A stretch of DNA of 64,000 bases from Frondihabitans sp. PAMC 28766. GTDB lineage: Bacteria > Actinomycetota > Actinomycetes > Actinomycetales > Microbacteriaceae. The number at the start of each line of letters is the position of its first letter. Position 1 is the first letter of the stretch. The DNA is taken from contig NZ_CP014513.1 of the NCBI RefSeq assembly GCF_001577365.1, positions 3,658,001 through 3,722,000 of the forward strand, read 5' to 3'. The notes beneath the pieces are model-generated. The model made no database searches. It was given only the letters and a program-made list of their open reading frames with translations, and was not told the DNA's origin. Positions 52,220 to 60,633 of this stretch are shown piece by piece. The translations under genes were made by a program, and so were the position numbers.

Positions 52220-53139
52220 CCGCACTGAGTCAGACCACCCCGGCTGTCACAGTCGAGGGCCTCACCCGCCGCTTCGGCTCGTTCACCGCAGTCGACGACG
52301 TCAGCTTCACCGTCGACTCCGACCGCATCTACGGCCTCCTCGGCCGCAACGGGGCCGGTAAGACCACCATCATGCAGCTGCTGACGGGGCAGGACTTCGC
52401 CTCCAGCGGCTCGGTCTCGGTATTCGGCGCGAGGCCGGTCGAGAACGCCGCGGTGCTGCGCAGCATCTGCTTCATCAAAGAGAGCCAGCGCTACCCCGAA
52501 GACTTCACCGCCGCGCACGTCTTCCGCAGCGCGCCGTGGTTCTTCGAGAACTGGGATGCCGACTTCGCCGAACGGCTGATCTCCGACTTCCGCGTGCCGC
52601 TCGGCCGGCGCATGAAGAAGCTGTCGCGTGGCCAGCTCTCGGCGGTGGGCGTGATCGTCGGCCTGGCCTCCCGGGCCCCGCTGACGTTCTTCGACGAGCC
52701 CTACCTCGGGCTCGACGCCGTGGCCCGGCAGATCTTCTACGACCGCCTGCTCGACGACTTCACGATGAACCCGCGCACGGTGATCCTGTCGACGCACCTG
52801 ATCGACGAGGTGTCGAACATCCTCGAGCACGTCATCGTGATCGACGAGGGGCGGGTCGTGATCGACGACGACGCCGACTCGCTGCGCGGTGCCGCGACCG
52901 TGGTGGCGGGTGCCCGAGCCGCCGTCGACCGGTTCGCCGCGGGTCACCCCGTGCTGCATCGCGAGGGGCTGGGGGGCCTGGCCTCCATCACGGTCGAGTC
53001 GCTGACCCCGGCCGAGCGCATCGACGCCGTCGCGCAGGGGCTCGAGCTGTCGGGCGTCTCGCTGCAGCAGCTGATCGTGCAGAAGACGGGGGTCGATGCC
53101 GACCCCTCGCAGAACCGAGCCTTGGAGACGAGCGCATGA
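52216..53139 (+). CDS. ABC transporter ATP-binding protein
   Basis: 307 residues. Walker A GRNGAGKTT (~41-49), signature LSRGQLSAV (~137-145), Walker B TFFDEPYLGLD (~156-166) and switch STHLIDE (~194-200) are present. The diverged signature (SRGQ) is common in YtrB-like exporters. Works with the adjacent membrane protein; a role in envelope-stress or antibiotic export is inferred. Confidence 0.9.
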   Translation: MTALSQTTPAVTVEGLTRRFGSFTAVDDVSFTVDSDRIYGLLGRNGAGKTTIMQLLTGQDFASSGSVSVFGARPVENAAVLRSICFIKESQRYPEDFTAAHVFRSAPWFFENWDADFAERLISDFRVPLGRRMKKLSRGQLSAVGVIVGLASRAPLTFFDEPYLGLDAVARQIFYDRLLDDFTMNPRTVILSTHLIDEVSNILEHVIVIDEGRVVIDDDADSLRGAATVVAGARAAVDRFAAGHPVLHREGLGGLASITVESLTPAERIDAVAQGLELSGVSLQQLIVQKTGVDADPSQNRALETSA

Positions 53140-53899
53140 CCACCATCGCAGCGGGCGCGGCCCGCCCCGTGCCCACCACCACCCGCGTCGGACGAGTCGT
53201 GCGGCTGAACCTCGTCAACCGACGGCAGGTGCTCGTCGTCCCGGGTCTCGTGATGGCGGCCATCCTGCTGATCAACGCGGCCGTGTGGTTCATCATCTCG
53301 GCCACGACCTCGGAATCCGACCGTCACGCGGCACTCCAGGGCACGCAGTTCAGCGGGGGCAGCTTCTACATCTTCGTGTTCATGCTGATCCTCGGCCTGC
53401 AGGTCGTCACGGCGACGTTCCCCTTCGCGCTCGGGCTGAGCGTGACCCGCCGCGACTTCTCTCTCGGGTCGGCGGTGACCTTCATCCTGCTGGCCGCGGC
53501 CTTCTCGGTGGCGTTCTCGCTGCTGTCGATGGCGGAGACGGCGACCGGCGGCTGGTTCCTCGGCGGCCACCTGTTCACGTCGATCTACTTCGGGGCGAAC
53601 GTCGGCCAGCGGCTGCTGATCGTGTTCTTCGGTCTGCTGTTCTGCTTTTTCGCGGGGGCGATGGCCGGCACGCTCTTCATGCGCTGGAGGGCTCTCGGCG
53701 TCATGCTCGGCGGCGCGACGCTGGCTGTCCTCGCCGTCGTAGCCCTGGCGGTCGTGTCGTTCGGCGGCAGCTGGCCGGCCGTCGGGCAGTGGTTCGTGAA
53801 CGCGGGCCCGCTCGGGGTCGCGAGCTGGCTGCTGGTGCCGACCGCGGTCGCAGCCCTCGCGAGCTTCGCGGTGCTGCGGAGGGCCACCCCCGAAGCTGA
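53136..53899 (+). CDS. ABC exporter membrane protein, C-terminus frameshifted
   Basis: Six helices are visible (for example VVPGLVMAAILLINAAVWFI and SYIFVFMLILGLQV-like segments) in ~250 residues; the ATG overlaps the ATPase stop. As written, the frame runs on to 54212 through the convergent amylase gene. One more C in the run at 53887-53891 gives a natural end (ATPRS, stop at 53897-53899), just before the terminator at 53923. The reported end is therefore the repaired one. Confidence 0.8.
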
Positions 53900-53922
53900 C
53901 CGGCGTCGCTCACAGACGCCGC

Positions 53923-53957
53923 AGCGGGGCCGCAGCCGTCATGGCTGTGACCCCGCT
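53923..53957. terminator. Bidirectional terminator between exporter and amylase genes
   Basis: AGCGGGG (53923-53929) pairs with CCCCGCT (53951-53957), with an inner CAGCC/GGCTG stem. It lies between two convergent genes. Confidence 0.7.
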
Positions 53958-53974
53958 TCGGCCTGCTTGCGTGG

Positions 53975-55639
53975 TCAGCTGCTCGGACGCAGCCAGACCG
54001 TCGTCTCACCGGGCAGGGTGCCCTCGGAGCCGAGCGGGCCGCTGGCGACGAGCACCTCGCCCGCCGGCAGCGCGACGGGCCCGGTGCCGAAGTTCGTCAC
54101 CGAACGCCAGCCGCGGTGCCGGTCGAACGACACCGTCTCGCCGTCGGAGGGCAGGAACGCGAGGCTCTCGCCCTGCTGCAGCTCGTGGCGCAGCCCCAGC
54201 GCCGTGCGGTAGAACTCGAGCGACGACCCCTCGACGCCCTCCTCCACCGAGACGGCGTAGTCGGCGAACCAGGCGGGCTGGGGCAGGTGCGGCGTGTGCG
54301 TGCCGAAGCCGAAAGCGGGCGCCGAGGTGTCCCAGGCCAGAGGCACCCGGCAACCGTCTCGACCCTTGCGCTCGTGCGACGAACGGGTCCACACCGGATC
54401 CTGCAGGTCGGTCGGCTGCAGGTCGGCGACCTCGAACAGCCCGAGCTCTTCGCCCTGGTAGAGGTAGGCCGACCCGGGCAGGGCCAGCAGAAGAAGCGTC
54501 GCGGCCCGGGCGCGGCGGGCGCCCTGCTCGGCGTCGAGAGGCGGCGTCGTGCCGTCGCTCAGCAGCCAGGCGTCCTGGTCGGTGCCGGTGGGGAGGCCGT
54601 AGCGCGTGGCGTGGCGCACGACGTCGTGGTTCGACAGCACCCAGGTGCTCGACGCGCCGCTTTCGGCGGCGAGCGCGAGGTTGTTCTCGATGATGGCGCG
54701 GAAGGCGGTGGCGTCGAAGTCCGAGCGCAGCAGCTCGAAGTTGAAGGCCTGGCCGAGCTCGGTCGGCCGGGCGTAGAGCGACACGCGCGATCGCGGCACC
54801 CAGGCTTCGGCGACGGCCGTGCGCGGCGGGTCGTACTCGTTGAAGACCTCGCGCCAGCCCTCGAAGATCTCGTGCACCTCGTCGCGGTCGTAGAGGGGGT
54901 CGCTGCCGTCGGTGGGCAGACCGAAATCTTTCGGGTTGGCGTCGCGGAAAGGCTCGGCGAGGTCTTTGGCGAGGCCGTGGGCGACATCGACTCGGAAGCC
55001 GTCGACACCCCGGTCTGCCCAGAAGCGCAGGGTCGTCTTGAAGTCGTCCCGCACCTCGGGGTTCGACCAGTCGAGGTCGGGCTGCTCAGGGGCGAACAGG
55101 TGCAGATACCACTGCCCGTCGGGCAGGCGCGTCCAGGCACTGCCGCCGAAGTTCGACGGCCAGGTCGACGGCGGGGTCGAGCCGTCGTCGCCGAGGCCGT
55201 CACGGAAGATGTAGCGCGCGCGGGCCGTCGACCCGGGCTCGGACGCCAAGGCCTCCTGGAACCAGGCGTGCTGGTCGGACGTGTGGTTCGGCACGATGTC
55301 GACGACGACCTTGATTCCGGCCGAGTGGGCCGCCTCGACGAGCTCGTCGAAGTGGGCGAGCGTGCCGAGCTTCGGGTCGACGTCGCGATAGTCGGCCACG
55401 TCGTAGCCGCCGTCGGCCAGGGCGGACGGATAGAACGGGCTCAGCCAGATCGCGTCGACGCCGAGAGCGCTGAGGTAGGGCACCTTGCTGGTCACCCCGC
55501 GGATGTCGCCGAGGCCGTCGCCGTCGCTGTCGGCGAAGCTGCGCGGGTAGACCTGGTAGACCGTGGCCTGGCGCCACCAGTCGGCGGCCGCCGAGCCCCC
55601 GTCCGTCTCGGTGTCGGCGGGGATGAAGGTGTTCGACAT
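53975..55639 (-). CDS. GH13 alpha-glucosidase family enzyme
   Basis: 554 residues from the ATG at 55639 (GAGGAG upstream). GH13 regions: DIVPNHTS (~114-121), GFRVDVAH with nucleophile Asp218, AVAEAW with acid/base Glu278, and SNHDVV with Asp339. Matches oligo-1,6-/alpha-glucosidases (GH13_30/31-like). No signal peptide, so it hydrolyses imported alpha-glucosides in the cytoplasm. It is the last gene of the LacI-controlled importer operon. Confidence 0.92.
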   Translation of the reverse strand: MSNTFIPADTETDGGSAAADWWRQATVYQVYPRSFADSDGDGLGDIRGVTSKVPYLSALGVDAIWLSPFYPSALADGGYDVADYRDVDPKLGTLAHFDELVEAAHSAGIKVVVDIVPNHTSDQHAWFQEALASEPGSTARARYIFRDGLGDDGSTPPSTWPSNFGGSAWTRLPDGQWYLHLFAPEQPDLDWSNPEVRDDFKTTLRFWADRGVDGFRVDVAHGLAKDLAEPFRDANPKDFGLPTDGSDPLYDRDEVHEIFEGWREVFNEYDPPRTAVAEAWVPRSRVSLYARPTELGQAFNFELLRSDFDATAFRAIIENNLALAAESGASSTWVLSNHDVVRHATRYGLPTGTDQDAWLLSDGTTPPLDAEQGARRARAATLLLLALPGSAYLYQGEELGLFEVADLQPTDLQDPVWTRSSHERKGRDGCRVPLAWDTSAPAFGFGTHTPHLPQPAWFADYAVSVEEGVEGSSLEFYRTALGLRHELQQGESLAFLPSDGETVSFDRHRGWRSVTNFGTGPVALPAGEVLVASGPLGSEGTLPGETTVWLRPSS

Positions 55640-55686
55640 GCAGAGTGCTCCTCGAGCGTGTGTGGTGGGGTGGAGATGCGGGCGTG

Positions 55687-56535
55687 TCAGCCCTTGACCG
55701 CGCCGGACGTGAGGCCCGACACGATCGATCGCCGGAAGATCAGCACCAGGATCACGATGGGGATCGTGGCCGAGACCGACGCGGCAAAGATGGCGCCGTA
55801 GGGCACACTGAACTGCGTGCCGAAGAGGGCGATGCCGACGGGGATCGTGCGGAAGCTCGTCTCGCTGTTGAAGGTGAGCGCCATCAAGAACTCGCTCCAC
55901 GCCGCCGTGAACGTGAACACGCCCACGGTGAAGAGACCGGGCTTCGACATCGGCAGGATCACCGAGACGACCGTGCGCCACGGCCCCGCCCCGTCGATCT
56001 CGCTGGCCTCCTCGATCGTCGACGGGATGCCCTGCAGGTAGTTGCGCATGATCCAGATGGCGAACGGCAGGTTGAACGCGACGTAGGGGATAATGAGCCC
56101 CGGGTAGCTGTTGAGCAGCCCGATCGAGCGCTCGATCAGGTAGATCGGCGTCAGGACGGCGATCGCGGGGAAGACCGACAGCATCAGCAGCGCCGTCATG
56201 ATCCCCGTGCCGCCCTTGATGTTGCGGCCCGTGAGCGCGTACCCGGCCAAGAGTGACAGGGCGAGCACGAGCACGGTCGTCGACACGGCGACGATCACGC
56301 TGTTCAGCATGTACTGCAGCAGGTCGTTCGTGACGAACGCTTGCACGAAATTGTCGAGCGTGAAGTGGAACGGCACGGCCTCGGGCGGCGTCGCGGCGAC
56401 GTCGTTCGGCGACTTGAACGATGAAACGAGCAGCCAGTAGAGCGGCGCCGCGGTGAGGACGGCGATCACGAGGCCGCCGATGTTGACGGGGTTGACCCAG
56501 CGCCTCCAGCCGGAGCGCCTCCTGATGCGGCTCAT
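55687..56535 (-). CDS. Carbohydrate ABC transporter permease (MalG type)
   Basis: 282 residues, six helices and the EAA loop (EEASEIDGAGPWRTVVSVILP). CUT1 family. It overlaps the MalF-type gene by 4 nt and precedes the GH13 gene by 47 bp. No ATPase gene is present in the operon. Confidence 0.93.
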   Translation of the reverse strand: MSRIRRRSGWRRWVNPVNIGGLVIAVLTAAPLYWLLVSSFKSPNDVAATPPEAVPFHFTLDNFVQAFVTNDLLQYMLNSVIVAVSTTVLVLALSLLAGYALTGRNIKGGTGIMTALLMLSVFPAIAVLTPIYLIERSIGLLNSYPGLIIPYVAFNLPFAIWIMRNYLQGIPSTIEEASEIDGAGPWRTVVSVILPMSKPGLFTVGVFTFTAAWSEFLMALTFNSETSFRTIPVGIALFGTQFSVPYGAIFAASVSATIPIVILVLIFRRSIVSGLTSGAVKG

Positions 56536-57503
56536 TCGCGTTCCCCTCTCGCCTGGTTGCGGAACGCTCGGAGGAAGATCAGGCACCCGAGCCCCACGAT
56601 GACGGCCGTCGACGTCGCGATGGCGGCGCCCGGCCCGATGTTGATGTCTTGGAAGAGCACCTTGTAGCCCATGATCGCGAGAGTCTGGGTGCTGGTGCCG
56701 GGGCCGCCCTGCGTCAGCACGAACGGCAGGTCGAACACGCCGAACGCCTGGAGCACACGGAAGAGCACCGCGATGGTGAACGTCGGCATGAGCTGCGGCA
56801 TCACGACCCGCCAGAACGACTTCCAGGCGCCGGCGCCGTCGAGCTCGGCCGCCTCGTACTGTTCTTCGGGGATCATGACGAGCCCGGCGAGCAGGATGAT
56901 GGCGACGAACGGCGTCGTCTTCCAGATGTCGGCGACCATGAGCGCGGCGCCCGAGCTGACGGGCTCGCCCAGGATCACGGGGTCGGAGCCGGTGAAGAGC
57001 GAGATGCCCCAGGTCGCGATGCCGTAGGTCGAGTCGTAGATGTATTTCCACAGCTGCGCGGAGACGATCGTGACCAGCGACCACGGGATCAGCAGCAGCG
57101 CGAGCATCCAGCCACGGGTCGCCCCGAGGCGCTCGAGCACGAGCGCCGAGAGCATCCCGAGCACGAGCTCGACCACCACGGTGATGACCGTGTAGAGCGA
57201 GGTGAACGCGAGGGCGTGGTACCAGTCACTGCTCTGCGTGAGGGCGCCGTAGTTGCCGACGGTGAAGCCGTCGATCTGGAATCCGTCGTAGTTGATCGAC
57301 ACCTTGGCGAAGCTCAGGACGACCGAGTACAGCACCGGGAAGACCGTGACGACCGCGATGACGAGCAGGGCGGGGCCGGCGAAGAGCCAGGCCGACCGGG
57401 ACTTCTTGGAGGCGAGCGAACGACCGACGCGGTTGCCGCGATCCTGCTTGATCGTCCGGGAGAGGGCGCGAGAGGTCGCCTGCGCCTGGCGTGCCGTGCT
57501 CAC
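56532..57503 (-). CDS. Carbohydrate ABC transporter permease (MalF type)
   Basis: 323 residues from a GTG at 57503 overlapping the binding-protein stop. A basic N-terminus, first helix near 42-62, five more helices, and the EAA loop (YEAAELDGAGAWKSFWRVVMP). Pairs with the MalG-type subunit for alpha-glucoside import. Confidence 0.93.
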   Translation of the reverse strand: MSTARQAQATSRALSRTIKQDRGNRVGRSLASKKSRSAWLFAGPALLVIAVVTVFPVLYSVVLSFAKVSINYDGFQIDGFTVGNYGALTQSSDWYHALAFTSLYTVITVVVELVLGMLSALVLERLGATRGWMLALLLIPWSLVTIVSAQLWKYIYDSTYGIATWGISLFTGSDPVILGEPVSSGAALMVADIWKTTPFVAIILLAGLVMIPEEQYEAAELDGAGAWKSFWRVVMPQLMPTFTIAVLFRVLQAFGVFDLPFVLTQGGPGTSTQTLAIMGYKVLFQDINIGPGAAIATSTAVIVGLGCLIFLRAFRNQARGERE

Positions 57504-58831
57504 AGCGCCTGTCCCGCGAGAGCCGTGTCCATCTGATTGGACATGCGGGCGGTGCCGCCGGCGATGGCCGACTGCCCGGCGGCGAGCGAGTTGGCGTTGA
57601 CGTAGATCGCCTGCGACAGCTTCGGGTAGAACTTCGTCGCGGTGGGCCGCGGCACGAGCGTGATGTCTTTCGCGATGCGGTACTGCGGGCGGTTCGCCTT
57701 CACGGCGTCGGCGCTCGTGAGCGACGCGGCCCGGGCCGGGATCGCCCCGCCCTTCCGCACGATGAGCTGCTGGGCCTCCTCGTCGGCCATCCACTTCGCG
57801 AACGCGAGGGCGGCGGCCGGATGCGACGTGTGGGGGTTGATGTAGTTGCCCCAGCCGCCGATGGTGCTGTTGCCCTGCGGCCCGCCGTCGAAGCCCGGCC
57901 GCGAGCGGATGCCCACCTTGCCGGCCACCGACGAGGCGCTGGGGCTGTTGGCCGTGTCGTAGGCGTACGACCAGTTGCGGAGGAACGCTGCGCGGCCCGT
58001 CGTGAAGGCGTCGAGGCTCGACTGCTCGATGTAGGTGAGGGCCGCGCGAGGGGTGACCTTCTGGTCGATCAGCGAGTTCATGTACTCGAAGGCCCGCTTG
58101 TCCGCCGAGCTGGTCGCCTCCGACCGCGTGATCGCAGAGTTGGTGAGCACGCCGCCGGCGTCGGCCACGAACTCGACGCTGTTGCAGGTCATGCCCTCGT
58201 AGACGTTGCCCTGGTAGACGAAGCCGTAGTCGACGTCGCCCGCCGCGATGAGCTTCTTCGATGTCGACGCGAGCTCCTCCCACGAGTTCGGCACCTGCAG
58301 CGAGTGCTTGGCGAGCAGGTCTTTGCGGTAGACCACGAACGACTCGTCGATGTAGACGGGGAACATGTAGTAGTCGCTGCCGACCTCCGCCGCCTTCCGC
58401 AGCCCCTCGGGGTACTGCTGCCAGAAGTCGGTCGGCACGAGCGTCTTGAGCGGCACCGCCAGCTTGTTCGCGGCGAACTGGCCCGGCCAGGCGATGTCGC
58501 CGAGCACGACGTCGGGGCTGTCGGAGCCGGCCGCGATCTGCGTCGTCAGCGTCGTGCGGCTGGTGTCGGTGTCGGCCGGGGCCGCCACGATGCTGACCTT
58601 GATGTGCGGGTAGGTCTTGTTGAACAGGGCGATGAGCGCCGGCCGCAGGTCGCCGCCCGTGTCGCTCGCGATGCTCGAGCTCCACCAACTGATCGTCGCC
58701 GGCTCGCTGCCGGGGTCGGTCGGCCAATCGGCGACGGTGGTGCGCTTGGCCGCCGGTGCACAGCCGGCCAGTGCAACCAGACCTGCCGCCCCCAGCGACC
58801 CGGCGATGAGACTTCTTCGACCCACGTCCAT
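57500..58831 (-). CDS. Sugar ABC transporter substrate-binding lipoprotein
   Basis: 443 residues from the ATG at 58831 with AAGGAGG. The signal (RRSLIAGSLGAAGLVALAGC) ends in the lipobox LAGC; the twin-Arg start could also allow Tat export. Family 1 SBP body (DVVLGDIAWPGQFAA, AGDVDYGFVYQGN, FAKWMADEEAQQL) matches trehalose/maltose-type binders. First gene of the operon behind the LacI palindrome. Confidence 0.92.
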   Translation of the reverse strand: MDVGRRSLIAGSLGAAGLVALAGCAPAAKRTTVADWPTDPGSEPATISWWSSSIASDTGGDLRPALIALFNKTYPHIKVSIVAAPADTDTSRTTLTTQIAAGSDSPDVVLGDIAWPGQFAANKLAVPLKTLVPTDFWQQYPEGLRKAAEVGSDYYMFPVYIDESFVVYRKDLLAKHSLQVPNSWEELASTSKKLIAAGDVDYGFVYQGNVYEGMTCNSVEFVADAGGVLTNSAITRSEATSSADKRAFEYMNSLIDQKVTPRAALTYIEQSSLDAFTTGRAAFLRNWSYAYDTANSPSASSVAGKVGIRSRPGFDGGPQGNSTIGGWGNYINPHTSHPAAALAFAKWMADEEAQQLIVRKGGAIPARAASLTSADAVKANRPQYRIAKDITLVPRPTATKFYPKLSQAIYVNANSLAAGQSAIAGGTARMSNQMDTALAGQAL

Positions 58832-58872
58832 ACGTCCTCCTTGACGTTTTCGGTTCGAGCACCCTGCCACGA

Positions 58873-58909
58873 ATGACAGCGCTTGCATAGCCTATGCAAG
58901 CGCTGTCAT
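58873..58909. promoter_or_regulatory. 37-bp perfect palindrome with two LacI operators
   Basis: Arms of 18 bp (58873-58890 and 58892-58909) around a single C are perfect inverted copies. Each arm contains a LacI-type core, TGACAGCGCTTGCA (58874-58887) and TGCAAGCGCTGTCA (58895-58908), whose centres are 21 bp apart, two helical turns. It lies in the divergent promoter of the sugar operon and the LacI gene. Confidence 0.88.
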
Positions 58910-58945
58910 CATCGTCAACTCGGGGTGATCTACACTGTGGAAATC

Positions 58946-59977
58946 ATGCAGGGGCAGCTTTCGCACTCGCCGGGCCAGGGGCCGATCGGAGCCTCGATGG
59001 AAGACGTCGCCGAGGCCGCCGGGGTGTCGATCTCGACGGTGTCGCGCGCCCTCCGCAACGCGTCGAACGTGCGCCCCGAGACGACCGCCCGGGTGCACGA
59101 CGCCGCGGCACGGCTCGGCTTCTCGGCGTCGCCCAGCGCCGCGTCGCTCGCGACCGGAAAGGTCAAGCGCATCGCCGTGCTGATCGGCAGCCCGCTCACC
59201 GACTGGTTCAGCGGCACGATCCTCGACGGCATCTACCGTGAGGTGCGCTCGGCGGGCTACGACCTGCTGCTCTACCGGGTGCACGACGCCGACGAGCGAC
59301 GCGTCTTCTTCGAGACCCTCCCGGCGAGGCGCAACGCCGACGCCCTGCTGGTCGCCTCCTTCGCCCTGACGCCCGACGAGCAGGCGACACTCGAGCGCAT
59401 GCGCGTGCCGGTCGTCTACCTGAACCAAAAGGTTTCAGGATCAGCCGGTGTCGGCATCGACGATCGGGGCGCGGGCAGAGCGGCGACGGAGTACGCCCTC
59501 GGCCTCGGGCGACGGCGCGTCGTCTTCCTGCGCGAACGGGGCCTCGAGGGCTTCCGCTGGAGCGCGCGCGATCGCTACCGGGGCTACCTCGACGCGCTCG
59601 ACGCCGCCGGTCTCAGCGCCTCGGCCGAGCTGGTGGAGGAGCCCGGCGGCGGCCGGTTCGGCGTGAGCGCGGCCGATCGGATCCTGGCCGGCGCCGTGCC
59701 GGTGGTGGTCGCCTGCGAGTCGGACGGCATCGCCATCCGCCTTCTGGCGGCGCTCCGTCGCCGAGGTGCTCGCGTGCCTGATGACGTCGCCGTGATCGGC
59801 TTCGACGGGCAGCCCGAGGGTGAACTCTTCGGGCTGACGACCGTCGTGCAGCCGGTCGCCGAGATGACCGGGTGGGCGGCGAGAACCGCCGTCGCGCTCG
59901 CCCGCGACGCGAACGCGCCACGCGAGCGGCTCGAGCTGCCGACTGTGCTGCGCCTGGGCACCACCACGCCCCGCTAG
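58946..59977 (+). CDS. LacI family transcriptional regulator
   Basis: 343 residues from ATG 58946; upstream in-frame starts would run through the operator. A TACACT box at 58931-58936 places transcription start within a few bases of the ATG, so the mRNA may be leaderless. HTH MEDVAEAAGVSISTVSRALRN (in two parts; ~18-38) with hinge region, then a periplasmic-binding-like effector domain (AVIGFDGQPEGELFGLTTVVQP). Controls the divergent alpha-glucoside operon. Its stop shares CTAG with the convergent NUDIX gene. Confidence 0.92.
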   Translation: MQGQLSHSPGQGPIGASMEDVAEAAGVSISTVSRALRNASNVRPETTARVHDAAARLGFSASPSAASLATGKVKRIAVLIGSPLTDWFSGTILDGIYREVRSAGYDLLLYRVHDADERRVFFETLPARRNADALLVASFALTPDEQATLERMRVPVVYLNQKVSGSAGVGIDDRGAGRAATEYALGLGRRRVVFLRERGLEGFRWSARDRYRGYLDALDAAGLSASAELVEEPGGGRFGVSAADRILAGAVPVVVACESDGIAIRLLAALRRRGARVPDDVAVIGFDGQPEGELFGLTTVVQPVAEMTGWAARTAVALARDANAPRERLELPTVLRLGTTTPR

Positions 59978-60633
59978 GGCCGACGCCACTTCCAGACGTG
60001 CGCCGGGCGCCCACCGGACGGCGACTTCTCGTCGAGGCGCTCGAGGTCGGCGAGACCGGTGAGCCTGCGATGGAAGTTGCTGGCGTGCGGCTGCACCCCG
60101 GTGGCCGCCGCCTCGAGGTCGGCGCCGAGGCGGGTGGAGAAGCTGTCGCCGGTGAGCGCGCGGGTCATCGCGACGTCGCTCCAGAGGCGCGCCCGGATGT
60201 GCTGCCGCGCGAAGTCGACGATGTCGTCGTGGTCGAAGGGCAGGCCCAGGGCGGGTCCGCTCGCGGAGTGCCAGCGGACGTGCTCGCCGGTGGCGGCGGC
60301 CGGGTCGACGACGCCGAGGAAGGCGAGGCTCCATGAGCGCTCTCGCCCCGACTCGACGGTGGAGTCTTCACGGCCCGGGGTGTCGAACACGTGCAACTGG
60401 TCGAGGTGTCGCACGGCCTCGTCGGCGATGCCGGCCTTGGTGCCGACCGCGCGGGAGGCGGCGTCGGTGAGCGACTCGTCCGAGCGCACCAGCACGCCGG
60501 GCAGGGCCTGCTCGCCTCGGGCGGGCTCGGCGGCGCGTTCGGACGTGCCGAACTCGAGACCGCGCTCGGGGTGGAACCGCACGAGTACGACGTCGACGGC
60601 GAGCAGCGGCTGCTTCCAGGCGGCCACGGTCAC
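59974..60633 (-). CDS. NrtR-like NUDIX-domain transcriptional regulator
   Basis: 219 residues. An N-terminal NUDIX-like domain (LLAVDVVLVRFHPERG; LPGVLVRSDESLTDAASRAVG) lacks the catalytic REUxEE glutamates, the usual state of NrtR. The C-terminal winged helix ends RLDEKSPSGGRPAHVWKW, diagnostic for NrtR. These repressors bind ADP-ribose and control NAD salvage. It overlaps the NAMPT-like gene by 4 nt as the last gene of that operon. Confidence 0.88.
   Translation of the reverse strand: MTVAAWKQPLLAVDVVLVRFHPERGLEFGTSERAAEPARGEQALPGVLVRSDESLTDAASRAVGTKAGIADEAVRHLDQLHVFDTPGREDSTVESGRERSWSLAFLGVVDPAAATGEHVRWHSASGPALGLPFDHDDIVDFARQHIRARLWSDVAMTRALTGDSFSTRLGADLEAAATGVQPHASNFHRRLTGLADLERLDEKSPSGGRPAHVWKWRRP

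Noticed and set aside
53136..54212. A long ABC permease reading through to 54212
   Set aside because: The extra ~100 codons run through the terminator and antisense to the amylase gene; a one-base repair in the C-run at 53887 gives a natural end.
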